NCBI RefSeq assembly: GCF_001887355.1
Contig: NZ_MPIN01000007.1
Coordinates: 332,888 to 396,887, forward strand
Reading direction: 5' to 3'
From: Cystobacter ferrugineus
Lineage (GTDB): Bacteria; Myxococcota; Myxococcia; Myxococcales; Myxococcaceae
Length of the DNA stretch: 64,000 bases
Positions 24,065 to 33,010 of the stretch are shown in pieces. Under the pieces are notes generated by a model, which searched no databases, had not been told where the DNA came from, and saw nothing but the letters and a program-made list of their open reading frames with translations. Position 1 is the stretch's first letter; the number at the start of each line of letters is the position of its first letter. The translations under genes and the position numbers were made by a program.

Positions 24065-25996
24065 CTACGGCCGCCAGGCGTAGGGCGGCGCGATCGTGAC
24101 GTCCGTCGGATTGGAGAGGGACGGGGTGCTCGAGTCGACGAAACCGGAGTAGGAGCCGCTCGACTTGTTCAGGCCCACGCCCCGGTATTCGACATCACCG
24201 AAGATCTGCGCCGTGCCCGAGGCCGACTGCTGGCCCTCGTAGAAGCCGAGCGGGTAGAACGTGGAGGCGACCCTGGCCGAGCCGCTCACGCCGAAGCCGT
24301 TCGTCAGCACCGACAGCCCGGTGACGGTGCCGCCGGAGACGTTGCCCGACAGGACCACCGCGTGATCCTCGATGCGCGCCGAGCCGCTCACGGTTCCGCC
24401 GAGCACCTGCGCGTAGGGGCCGACGTACACGCTCGCCGGAACGCTGTTGGTGACGCAGCCGCCGCCGTTGGAGTGGCGCTTCGTTCCCGTGGGGCAGGCG
24501 TCCTGGGTGCCGTTCTTGAACCCGTCGGGCCAGGCATTCGCGAGCTGCACCATCCACGGGTAGCGATGGATGGTGTTGTACATCTGATCCCAGACGATCT
24601 GCTTCTGCACCGAGGGCGTTCCGACCACGACGAGGAAGAGCGATTCGCCGGGATTGATGCAGAACTCGAGCGCGCCGTCCGAGCCGCGCTGCATGGCGCT
24701 ATAGCGTGGCGTGGTGATGGCGCTGTCCGTGGCGACGAGCCCCCAGCGCCAATCGGAGTTGGCGCCGCTCTGCGTCACGCCGCGGAAGGTCACGGTCACG
24801 CTCGTGGCGCCCGCCTCCGGGTAGAGCCGCACGATGTTGTAGCCCCAGCGCTGCGGCGCCCAGCCGGTCGGCGTCACGAAGCGCCGGTTGGTCGCGTAGT
24901 TCCCATCCAGCGGTTCGAGCTGGGTCAACCGCAGGCGCTGCTCCGGCCTCGACTTCGTCGTGATCGAGCCATACCGGGCGCGGTAGGTCGGACCCTGGTT
25001 GCCTCCGCTGGTGGGGGGCGGATCCTTGTAATCCCAGGTCACGTTGTGCATCGCCCACTCGCCGAAGAAGTCGTTGAGCTGGCTGATGTTCCAGCCGCGC
25101 GTCTTCATGATTTGCGAGAAGGGATCGTTGCTCGGGCTGCTCGTCCAGATTTCGTTGACCGCGCTGTAGCAGTATTTGTCCTTCAAGAACTCCATGAACT
25201 GCCAGTTGCAGTAGCGATCACGCGTCGAGCCCAGATAGACGTGCGGCGCGTTCACGGACATCTCCGAGCAGTGCACCTCGCCGCGGTACTCGGGGAGCTG
25301 GTGTGGCATGAAGTTGGCGTGGCTCTCGTAGATCCAGCCGCAGGTGTTCGACTGGTTGCACGTCATGCCGCCGCTCACGCTCTGCACGGCGTGCATGAAC
25401 TCGTGTCCGAGTCCCCAGTGGTCATTGAGCGCGCCGGGGCCGATCCACATGCCCATCCGCGTCGAGGACCAGGCGCCGCCGGAGAGGCCCCATCCGGAAT
25501 GGACGTGGATGCTGGCCTTGGTCTTGTTCGTCAGGTTGCAGAGCGGTTCCTTGAAGAAGATCGGCGAGCCGAAGTAGAACTTCCAGATCGTGTTCTCGAG
25601 CGTGTCGAGCGCGCTCTGGGCCGTGGCGTCGGAGATGGCCTCGTCCGAATAGATGGCGAAGTGCGCGGACTCCTTGATCAGCTTGAAGTTGGTGTGATCC
25701 GGATCCGGTCCGCCCGCCCTCCAGGTTCCCGCGGTACAGGCTGGCGGTGAGGTCGGACAGTTCGTCGCCCAGGTCGTCGTCGTGGTTCCGGGATCACACG
25801 CGGTCGCCAGCTTGCTTTCGCCGCTGCCGCTGGACTCGCTGCTGCCTTCCGTGTCGCTGCTGTTACATTCACCGCTGGTGCATTCGCCGGAGACGCCCTC
25901 TTCCCGCGTCATCCCTCCGTCCGGAACGCACCCGGTGCCGAGGATACCCATCGCGAGCAGCAGGGCTGGGGAACGCAAGTTCCTATGGATACTCAT
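24065..25996 (-). CDS. secreted DUF6055/Svx-like zinc metalloprotease lipoprotein
   Basis: A 643-residue exported lipoprotein (signal MSIHRNLRSPALLLAMG, lipobox near L-G-T-G-C). A Ser/Glu/Gly linker (about 35-65) leads to a catalytic region with H198-E-F-M-H202, a zincin HExxH motif, followed by C-G-W-I-Y-E-S-H-A-N-F. The sequence resembles DUF6055 proteins and the Svx/AvrXca virulence family. The C-terminal about 130 residues carry short repeats such as VSGSARIEDHAVVLSGNVSGG, suggesting a left-handed beta-helix-like tail. Predicted role is extracellular proteolysis, plausible for a predatory bacterium. Confidence 0.75.
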   Translation of the reverse strand: MSIHRNLRSPALLLAMGILGTGCVPDGGMTREEGVSGECTSGECNSSDTEGSSESSGSGESKLATACDPGTTTTTWATNCPTSPPACTAGTWRAGGPDPDHTNFKLIKESAHFAIYSDEAISDATAQSALDTLENTIWKFYFGSPIFFKEPLCNLTNKTKASIHVHSGWGLSGGAWSSTRMGMWIGPGALNDHWGLGHEFMHAVQSVSGGMTCNQSNTCGWIYESHANFMPHQLPEYRGEVHCSEMSVNAPHVYLGSTRDRYCNWQFMEFLKDKYCYSAVNEIWTSSPSNDPFSQIMKTRGWNISQLNDFFGEWAMHNVTWDYKDPPPTSGGNQGPTYRARYGSITTKSRPEQRLRLTQLEPLDGNYATNRRFVTPTGWAPQRWGYNIVRLYPEAGATSVTVTFRGVTQSGANSDWRWGLVATDSAITTPRYSAMQRGSDGALEFCINPGESLFLVVVGTPSVQKQIVWDQMYNTIHRYPWMVQLANAWPDGFKNGTQDACPTGTKRHSNGGGCVTNSVPASVYVGPYAQVLGGTVSGSARIEDHAVVLSGNVSGGTVTGLSVLTNGFGVSGSARVASTFYPLGFYEGQQSASGTAQIFGDVEYRGVGLNKSSGSYSGFVDSSTPSLSNPTDVTIAPPYAWRP

Positions 25997-26386
25997 AATT
26001 ACACTCCTCCTCGCCTGTTTGGTGACTTGAATCCCTGGCGCATCCGGCCAAAGAAGGACGGTGCTGCCTTGAGATGGATGTATACCTCATCATAATCTGC
26101 AAAACGTGTATAAAAAGCTTATATGATAAATTGAGAAAACGAGAACGCACCCCCCACGGCTCCAGGAGTGGTCTCCGCGAAGAGTTTGGGATGTGGAACG
26201 CACGGTTTTCGCGGAAGTGTAGGCAATTGTAACGACTCGCCGCACTCCGGCCTGGTCGGGTGGGCATGACTTCGCGTGGCATCGAAGAAAGGTGAGGCGG
26301 AGTCAGTCGGATGGGTCGGAGGAGTGGCGGGCAGCGCGTCTATGTCGGCACTCAATCGAATTCAGAGGCATGGATGATGCCATTGA
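25997..26386. other. AT-rich intergenic region
   Basis: About 390 bases without a convincing gene. The part 26070-26140 is AT-rich (TATACCTCATCATAAT, TATAAAAAGCTTATAT) and lies upstream of the minus-strand metalloprotease gene, whose promoter it probably contains. Open frames crossing the rest show no ribosome-binding site or motif. Confidence 0.4.
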
Positions 26387-26665
26387 TTGGCTGAAACACC
26401 ATCGGAAGGAAATCCTCGTGGGAAGTATCCTGGCAAACGGGCGGATGTGATTGCCGTGACACCCCGGCGCCTGAACATGGGCGTGGTGTGGGAGCCCGTG
26501 AACCTCGTGAGCGAGGCGGCCCAGCCGGAGAACATCGACACGGTCGTCGTGGCCGGCCGGGTGCTCAAGCGCCACGGCCGGCTGACTGCCCTGGAACCCG
26601 AGCACATCATCTCCGAGTCCGCGGCCGCCGCGCGGGCGCTCCGCGCTCGTACGGGCTGGAGATGA
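26387..26665 (+). pseudogene. C-terminal remnant of an amidohydrolase
   Basis: The frame contains G-K-R-A-D-V-I-A-V, W-E-P-V-N-L-V, A-Q-P-E-N-I-D-T-V-V-V-A-G-R-V-L-K, the usual end of cytosine-deaminase/SAH-deaminase-type amidohydrolases (closing beta-sandwich). The metal-binding HxH, His, His and Asp residues of the barrel are all missing, because nothing upstream of about 26415 matches the family. Only about 75 of the expected 400-450 residues remain, so this is a truncated gene. Confidence 0.65.
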
Positions 26666-26670
26666 ATTCC

Positions 26671-27141
26671 CTACGCCTTCCGAGCGTGCGCCGCGGGTGT
26701 GTATCCGCCTGGGAGCGTGCGGGAGGCGATGGCGAGCCGGTTCCACGCGTTGATGGCGGCCACGGCGAGCGTCAGGTCGGCCAGTTCCTGTTCGGAGAAA
26801 TGCGGCTTCACGGCCTCATAGACGGAATCCGGCACGTGCCCCTCCCCAAGGTTCGTGAGGGACTCCGTCCATGAGAAGGCCGCTCGCTCGCGATCCGTGT
26901 AGTAGGGGCTCTCTTCCCAGGCATTCAGCCCGTACAGGCGCTGCTCCGTCTCTCCGAGCGCACGTGCGTCCTTCCAGTGCATGTCGATGCAGTAGGCGCA
27001 GCCGTTGAGCTGAGAGGCTCGCAGCTTGATGAGGTGGAGCAACCCCTCCTCCAGACTGCACTCGCTCAGGTACTTCTCGAGGCCCAGCATGGCCCGGTAC
27101 GCCCCAGGGGAGACAGCCGCGACGTTGATGCGTGCTTTCAT
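26671..27141 (-). CDS. carboxymuconolactone decarboxylase / AhpD-like protein
   Basis: A 156-residue all-helical protein beginning MKARINVAAVSPG. It has the AhpD-type redox motif in N-G-C-A-Y-C-I-D-M-H (about residues 46-55) with conserved E and H context, followed by the family segments RLYGLNAWEES and F-S-E-Q-E-L-A-D-L. Such proteins reduce peroxides or act as disulfide-exchange partners. It is monocistronic, with a purine-rich ribosome-binding site (GGGAG) upstream of the ATG at 27141. Confidence 0.88.
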   Translation of the reverse strand: MKARINVAAVSPGAYRAMLGLEKYLSECSLEEGLLHLIKLRASQLNGCAYCIDMHWKDARALGETEQRLYGLNAWEESPYYTDRERAAFSWTESLTNLGEGHVPDSVYEAVKPHFSEQELADLTLAVAAINAWNRLAIASRTLPGGYTPAAHARKA

Positions 27142-27351
27142 GTGCTTCCTCCTGGGAGATTTTTAATGATGGGTACCTGCCCGGACGAGAGCCACTTGCA
27201 CGCGAAGTCATGGGGCCACTTTGGGGAGCGAGGCGTCAGCGGAGGGCCTGGGCCAACCCACGCCGGGCCTCTTCGACGAGCAGGGCCTGCCTCTCTCTCG
27301 GCGTAGAGGGTTCTCCTCGTCGATCAGGATGGGGCGGAGGCTTGGAGCAAG

Positions 27352-28044
27352 TCAGCGCCACGTGAGTGACGGAGGCTCAGGGCGTGCCGGCAGGGGCGGG
27401 AAGTCCTCCGGACGCTCCACCGTGAGGGCCTCTTCCACCGAGCGCAGGACCCGCCCATCGCGCAGCATCAGCGGGTGGAGGATGACGGGGATGGTGCGCT
27501 CCCTCGCCCCGGCGAGCTGAGAGGAGCGCGCGGGGAGGATCATCAGGTCGAGCGGCGTCCAGAGGGTGAAGACCTGGACGTCCCCGAAGGGGGCCTCATC
27601 GGCGGCGAGCGCCCGCAGCAGCTCGCTCCCGGGCCGCATGTCACGTGCCCCGGGATTGGCTCTCAGCCACCCCATCAGCGTTCCCTCGTGGGGGCCGGAA
27701 ATGGACACGAAGCGGCGCACGTGGTTCCGGCCCTCCAGTCGTTGCAGGTAGTAGCGGCTGACGAGTGCCCCCATGCTGAAGGCCACCACGTCGACTCGTG
27801 CGCTGCCCGTGCGCGAGCGCAGGTTGTTGGCCGCTTCGGCCACCTGCTCGGCCAGGACGGAGATGGGTGCCGCCCCGTTGTTGGGCTTCAGCTCGACGGG
27901 CCGCACCTCCTGGAAACCGGCCCGCGTCAACCCGTCCGCGAGCGGCGCCAGGGAGCGCGCATCGTCATCGATGCCATGCACCAGCAGCACGGGCAACCGT
28001 CCGCGTGATGCCGTGGTGGCGTGCATCAACTGGTTCTTCATCAT
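27352..28044 (-). CDS. alpha/beta-hydrolase, lipase/triacylglycerol-lipase type
   Basis: A 230-residue hydrolase with L-V-H-G-I-D-D-D as the oxyanion loop and a nucleophile elbow A-F-S-M-G-A (Ser about residue 96). S-I-S-G-P-H-E-G-T and a late TPLDL/H segment complete a lipase-class layout like the PGAP1/LipA-type lipases. No signal peptide is evident at the chosen start (MMKNQLMHAT); a GGGGGA ribosome-binding site directly precedes it, favouring initiation at the second Met. Substrate unknown. Confidence 0.75.
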   Translation of the reverse strand: MMKNQLMHATTASRGRLPVLLVHGIDDDARSLAPLADGLTRAGFQEVRPVELKPNNGAAPISVLAEQVAEAANNLRSRTGSARVDVVAFSMGALVSRYYLQRLEGRNHVRRFVSISGPHEGTLMGWLRANPGARDMRPGSELLRALAADEAPFGDVQVFTLWTPLDLMILPARSSQLAGARERTIPVILHPLMLRDGRVLRSVEEALTVERPEDFPPLPARPEPPSLTWR

Positions 28045-28250
28045 TCCCCCAGTGAGAGGTGTCACTCTACCGGGGCCTATCGTTTCCGGCGTGGAACAAG
28101 TCCATCCGCCATCGATGACTCCCCGTGATGAGTCAAGAGGCGTGGGACGCAGCGGACTCCCCAGTGCCCGCCTCGTTCCTCGGGACGGGAGGAACAACGG
28201 CCACGGGGCGTTGTTGATCCTGTGGGAGTGCTCCTGATCACGGGGTCCGA

Positions 28251-30872
28251 TTGAGTGAGATGCGGCAGCGGGCGGCGCGGCAATCGATGGAGCGGCTGCT
28301 GCGGTTGCAGGCGGTGACGAGCGAGCTGTCGCAGGCGCTCACGCCCGAGCAGGTGGCCAGTGTCATCGTCGGGCAGGCGGGGCCGGCCATGGGCGCGTGC
28401 GAGGCTTGCATCTATCTCCTCTCGGAGCCCGGGATGCTGCGCCTCGTTCAATCGATAGGGCTGTCCGAGAAGGCCATCGCGCGCTGGCAGTGGCTGCCCG
28501 TGACCGCGCCTGTCCCCATTGCTCAGGCCGCGCGCACGGAGAAGCCCGTCTGGGTCGAGTCGCTGGAGTCCTTCCGCCAGCGCTATCCGGCTCTCGACGA
28601 CATGCCCTTGAGCCAGAATGGCGCGTGGGCGTTCCTGCCACTGTACGTGGAGCGACGGTTGCTCGGCGTGTTGGCGATGGGCTTTCCGTTGGGGCGGGGC
28701 TTCGTGGCGGAGGACAAGGACTTCGCCTGTCTCATCTCCAGGCAATGCGCGCAGGCGTTGGAGCGTGCCCTCTTCTATGCGCGCGAGCGGGAGCTGCGCG
28801 AGGCGGCGGAGCGGGCGCGGGCCGAGGCCGAGGAGCACCGCCGCCTGCTGGAATTGGAGCATCGCCGTCTCCAGGCCGTGCTCCAGCAACTGCCGCAGGG
28901 CGTCCTGCTCGCCGAGGCCCCGAGTGGCCGGATGGTGATGGCCAATGACCGGGCGCTGCGACTCGGGAAATGCTCCGTCCCCGTGTATCTCGACTGGCTC
29001 CTGAAGGAGTACTCCTCCACCCGTGGTTTCCACCCGGACGGGCGGCCCTATCTTCCGAGCGAGTGGCCCCTGGTTCGTGCTCTCTCCGGGGAGGAGGTGC
29101 ACGGCGATGTCATGGAATTTCCCGACACCGAGGGCCCCTCGCTCACGCTCGAGGTGAACGCCGGACCGGTGCGCGACGCGGAGGGCCGGGTGACGGCAGC
29201 GGTGGCCGTCATCGAGGACATCACCGAGCGGCTGCGGATGGAGCGGGCCCTGCGCGAGGGGGAGTGCGTGTTCCGCCGCATCATGGAGTCCGACATGATG
29301 GGGTTGTCCTTCTGCGACCGGGACGGCGTCCTGCTCGAGGCCAATGACGCCTTCCTCTCGCTCGTCGGCCACGACCGGGAGGAGGTGCGGCGGGGCGATC
29401 TGCACTGGCGCGAGCTGTTGCCTCCGGAGAGCGAGGCGGTCGCTGGCAAGCTGCGCGAGCTGTGGATGCGCGGCGCGTCCCCCACCTTCGAGCTGGAGCT
29501 GCTGCGCGGGGATGGTGGCCGCGTGCCGGTGCTGACGGGCGCGGCGTGGGTGGAGGAGCAGAACCGCATCCTCACCTTCGTGTTGGATCTGTCTGACCTC
29601 AAGCGGGCGGAAGGTGCGCTGCGCTTCCTCGCCACGGCCAGCCGCGTCCTGGGCCAGTCGCTGGAGGTGTCCGACGCCACGCTCCAGGACGTGGCGGGTC
29701 TCGCGAGTCTCTCGGTGGCCTCCTGGTGTGTCATCGACCTGGCCACGCCCGAGGGGCTCCTGCGCAGGGCGGCCGTGGCCCACCGGGAGGAGGCGCGCGC
29801 GGAGCGGCTGCGGCGGGGGTGGCCGTTGCCCCCGCTGAGTGATTCGGGGGGACCCCTGCTGGACGCGATGCACTCGGGTGAGCCGCTGCTCTTCCAGGAC
29901 TTCGGCGTGGAGACGTGGCGCTACCTGGCCCCGGGCTCCGTGCCCGAGGCCGAGGACATGCCGGACGAGGTCTGCTCGGTGCTGGTGGTGCCGCTGCGCT
30001 CGCACGAGCGCACCCTGGGCCTCATCACCCTGGGCTCCTGTTCGCAGCGGCGGCACTTCGGCATCGAGGACATCTCCCTGGGTCAGGAGTTGGCGCACCG
30101 TGTGGCGGCGGCGCTGGAGAGCGCGCGGCTCTTCACGGATTCGCAGCGCGCGGTGCGTCTGCGCGACGAGTTCCTCGCGGTGGCATCGCACGAGCTGAAG
30201 ACGCCGCTCACGCCGCTGCGGCTGCAACTCCAGGGACTGCGGCGGGTGGTCGAGTCGCTGGGGGGCCGGTCCGTGGACCCAGAGCGCGTGCTCCGGGCCG
30301 CGCGGATCTGCGAGGCCCAGGTGCGCAAGCTGTCGGGGCTGGTGAATGATTTGCTGGACGTTTCCCGGATGGCTCAGGGCCGGCTCCTGTTGCGCCTGGA
30401 GCAGGTGGACCTGGTGACGATCGCGCGGGACGTGCTCGCGCAGTTCTCGGACGAGGCCTCGCGCGCGGGTTGCGCGGTGGAGCTGTGGGCCGGAGCGCCC
30501 GTGGTGGGTCAGTGGGACCGGGTGCGACTGGAGCAGGTGGTGATCAACCTGCTGACCAACGCGCTCAAATACGGCGCGGGCCGGCCCGTGCACGTGCGTG
30601 TCTGGGTGGAAGGAGGCGTGGCGCGGTTGTCGGTGCGGGACGAGGGCATCGGCATCGCGCCGGAGCACCGCTCGCGCATCTTCGGCAAGTTCGAGCGCGC
30701 CGTGTCCGAGCGCCACTATGGCGGGCTGGGCCTGGGGCTCCACATCACGCAGCAGATCGTCCAGGCGTTCGGGGGCTCCATCCGGGTGGAGAGCGAGCCG
30801 GGCCGGGGCTCGACCTTCACCGTGGAGCTCCCCACCGGGGTGCATGCCATGCTCGCGCACCCCGCCACCTGA
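28251..30872 (+). CDS. multi-domain sensor histidine kinase (GAF-PAS-PAS-GAF-HisKA-HATPase)
   Basis: An 873-residue soluble kinase. A GAF domain occupies about residues 20-180, then a coiled coil (about 180-215), two PAS-like domains (about 215-330 and 335-450), a second GAF (about 455-630), and HisKA with phospho-acceptor H647 in V-A-S-H-E-L-K-T-P. The HATPase ends the protein, with N-L-L-T-N-A-L-K (N box), D-E-G-I-G-I and G-L-G-L-G-L-H-I. No receiver domain or adjacent response regulator is present, so it is an orphan kinase. The start is TTG at 28251, with ATG at 28260 as alternative. Confidence 0.87.
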   Translation: MSEMRQRAARQSMERLLRLQAVTSELSQALTPEQVASVIVGQAGPAMGACEACIYLLSEPGMLRLVQSIGLSEKAIARWQWLPVTAPVPIAQAARTEKPVWVESLESFRQRYPALDDMPLSQNGAWAFLPLYVERRLLGVLAMGFPLGRGFVAEDKDFACLISRQCAQALERALFYARERELREAAERARAEAEEHRRLLELEHRRLQAVLQQLPQGVLLAEAPSGRMVMANDRALRLGKCSVPVYLDWLLKEYSSTRGFHPDGRPYLPSEWPLVRALSGEEVHGDVMEFPDTEGPSLTLEVNAGPVRDAEGRVTAAVAVIEDITERLRMERALREGECVFRRIMESDMMGLSFCDRDGVLLEANDAFLSLVGHDREEVRRGDLHWRELLPPESEAVAGKLRELWMRGASPTFELELLRGDGGRVPVLTGAAWVEEQNRILTFVLDLSDLKRAEGALRFLATASRVLGQSLEVSDATLQDVAGLASLSVASWCVIDLATPEGLLRRAAVAHREEARAERLRRGWPLPPLSDSGGPLLDAMHSGEPLLFQDFGVETWRYLAPGSVPEAEDMPDEVCSVLVVPLRSHERTLGLITLGSCSQRRHFGIEDISLGQELAHRVAAALESARLFTDSQRAVRLRDEFLAVASHELKTPLTPLRLQLQGLRRVVESLGGRSVDPERVLRAARICEAQVRKLSGLVNDLLDVSRMAQGRLLLRLEQVDLVTIARDVLAQFSDEASRAGCAVELWAGAPVVGQWDRVRLEQVVINLLTNALKYGAGRPVHVRVWVEGGVARLSVRDEGIGIAPEHRSRIFGKFERAVSERHYGGLGLGLHITQQIVQAFGGSIRVESEPGRGSTFTVELPTGVHAMLAHPAT

Positions 30873-30979
30873 ACGCGGGCGGTCTGTCTAAGGGGTTGTA
30901 TTGACTGGTTAATTGGCGAATACAGAGTAAACTTGAATTTGGCTTGAGACATGGACCCGATCGACGCAGGATGCGGGCC

Positions 30980-32884
30980 ATGAAATCAACGCGTAATGAT
31001 GAACGTGCAGGCCGTCGTGTGGAGACAAGCTCGGTGAGGGCGTTGGCGCTGGCGCCGCTGCTCCTGGCCGCCACGCTCCATTGCGGCGATGGGGCGACGC
31101 CATCCCAGAGCACTGGAGGGGACAACGGCCCAAGCGGCGGTAGCGGTGGCACGGACGTGTTGCCCGCCCCCGCTCCCGGCACTGAGGGAGCAGGCCCTGG
31201 TCATGAATCTCCGGGGGGGGAGGCCCTCGCGGCGGAGTGTTTGCCCGGCACTTCCGGTAATCCTTTCGTGAGCGGCCGGTACGCCGACCCGGACATGAAG
31301 TTCTACAATGGCCGGTACTGGGTCTATCCGACGTACTCCGCCCCGTATAACGAGCAGACCTATCTGGATGCCTTTTCGTCCCCGGATCTCATCAACTGGA
31401 CGAAGCACTCCAAGGTGTTGGACAAGGTGAACGTGTCCTGGGCCACCCGGGCGATCTGGGCGCCGTCGCCCATCTTCCGCAACAACACCTATTATCTCTA
31501 TTTCGGGGCCAACGACATCCAGAACGACGGACAGCTCGGCGGTATCGGGGTCGCGAAGTCGGACAATCCCGCCGGGCCCTTCGTCGACGCGATTGGCCGT
31601 CCCCTGATCGGCAAGTTCGTCAACGGAGCGCAGCCGATCGATCAGAACATCTTCATCGACGATGACGGCCAGGCGTATCTCTATTATGGCGGTCACGGCC
31701 ACTGCAACGTCGTCAAGGTCAACGCTGACATGATCAGCCTGGACAGCTCCTCCTTCAAGGAGATCACGCCGTCGGGCTACGTCGAGGGCGCGCTGATGTT
31801 CAAGCGCCAGGGGAAGTATTACCTGATGTGGTCCGAGGGCGGGTGGACGGGACCGGACTACCGCGTGTCGTATGCCATTGCCAACTCGCCGCTGGGGCCC
31901 TTCCCCAAGCTGGGGACGATCCTCAGCCAGAACGCGGCCATCGGCACCGGATCGGGTCACAACACGGTGATCAACGTTCCTGGGACGGACGATTGGTACA
32001 TCTTCTACCACCGCCGTCCACTCGGGGAGACGGACGGGAATCACCGCGTGCTCGCCTACGATCGCATGTATTTCAACAGCGACGGGACGATCAAGCCGGT
32101 GGAGATGAGCAGCCAGGACAACTTCTGCGATGGCAACGCGCTGGGCTGGAGCACCTACGGTGCGACGTGGTCCGTAGCGAATGGCCGGTATGTCACTCCG
32201 CAGGTGCCCGACGCGAAGGCCTTGTTGAACACCAACTTCTCCGCGCTGATCTACGAAGCCGACGTCACGCCGGGCGCCTCCGGGGACGCGGGCTTGATGT
32301 TCCGGGTGAGCAGCCCGGGCGCCGGGCTCGACGCCTACAAGGGGTACTACGCTGGCATCGCCGCGGGCAGCGACAGGGTGGTGCTGGGCAAGGCGGGTGG
32401 GGGGACCTGGACCGAGCTCGCGAGTGCCGCCGCGACGATCGATCCGAACGTCACCTACCACCTCTCGGTCCAGGCCATTGGCAGCCGCATCTCGGTCTAT
32501 CTGAACCGTTCGACGACCCCCATCGTCACGGCCATCGACTCCACGTATGCCTCGGGTGCGATTGGACTCCGGGCTCATGACAGCGCGGCCGCATTCGACA
32601 ACGTGAATACCTCGAAGCCGCCCGGGGCCACCTTCTACGCGGACGGCGGGTTCGGCGGTCTCGGGATCTCGCTGAGCCCCGGGAACTACACGCTCACGCA
32701 GCTCAACGCGGCGGGCATCCCCAACGACTGGATGAGCTCGCTCAGGGTCCCCGCCGGCTGGACGGTGGATGTCTATGCGGACGACAACTTCACCGGGACG
32801 ATGTGGAAGTTCACGGCGGATGCGTCGCTGATCCCGCCGGAAGCCAACGACAAGATGTCCTCGGTGAAGATCTTCGCGCCGTAG
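30980..32884 (+). CDS. GH43-family lipoprotein with C-terminal beta/gamma-crystallin-like domain
   Basis: A 634-residue exported protein with signal peptide and lipobox-like A-T-L-H-C. After a Gly/Pro linker, a five-bladed GH43 domain runs from about residue 90 to 375: A-D-P-D-M (catalytic base Asp), W-A-P-S-P (modulator region) and V-E-G-A (acid Glu), as in arabinan/xylan-degrading arabinofuranosidases and xylosidases. A concanavalin-like lectin domain (about 380-545) follows. The last 85 residues resemble a beta/gamma-crystallin repeat (F-Y-A-D-G-G-F-G-G and Y-A-D-D-N-F). Predicted plant-polysaccharide degradation at the cell surface. Confidence 0.83.
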   Translation: MKSTRNDERAGRRVETSSVRALALAPLLLAATLHCGDGATPSQSTGGDNGPSGGSGGTDVLPAPAPGTEGAGPGHESPGGEALAAECLPGTSGNPFVSGRYADPDMKFYNGRYWVYPTYSAPYNEQTYLDAFSSPDLINWTKHSKVLDKVNVSWATRAIWAPSPIFRNNTYYLYFGANDIQNDGQLGGIGVAKSDNPAGPFVDAIGRPLIGKFVNGAQPIDQNIFIDDDGQAYLYYGGHGHCNVVKVNADMISLDSSSFKEITPSGYVEGALMFKRQGKYYLMWSEGGWTGPDYRVSYAIANSPLGPFPKLGTILSQNAAIGTGSGHNTVINVPGTDDWYIFYHRRPLGETDGNHRVLAYDRMYFNSDGTIKPVEMSSQDNFCDGNALGWSTYGATWSVANGRYVTPQVPDAKALLNTNFSALIYEADVTPGASGDAGLMFRVSSPGAGLDAYKGYYAGIAAGSDRVVLGKAGGGTWTELASAAATIDPNVTYHLSVQAIGSRISVYLNRSTTPIVTAIDSTYASGAIGLRAHDSAAAFDNVNTSKPPGATFYADGGFGGLGISLSPGNYTLTQLNAAGIPNDWMSSLRVPAGWTVDVYADDNFTGTMWKFTADASLIPPEANDKMSSVKIFAP

Positions 32885-33010
32885 CGCTCTTCCTGGGGCC
32901 CTGTGCTCGATGGGTTCGCTCTCCTTCGACCGTCAGGGCTCCAGGAGCTGTCTCGCTGGAGCCCTGCCTCAAGTGTCGACCCGGACGGCGTTGGCACCGG
33001 GGGAGGGCCG

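Noticed and set aside
28077-30860. 927-residue minus-strand open frame opposite the sensor kinase
   Set aside because: Shadow frame; the plus strand has the full GAF/PAS/HisKA/HATPase order with conserved motifs.
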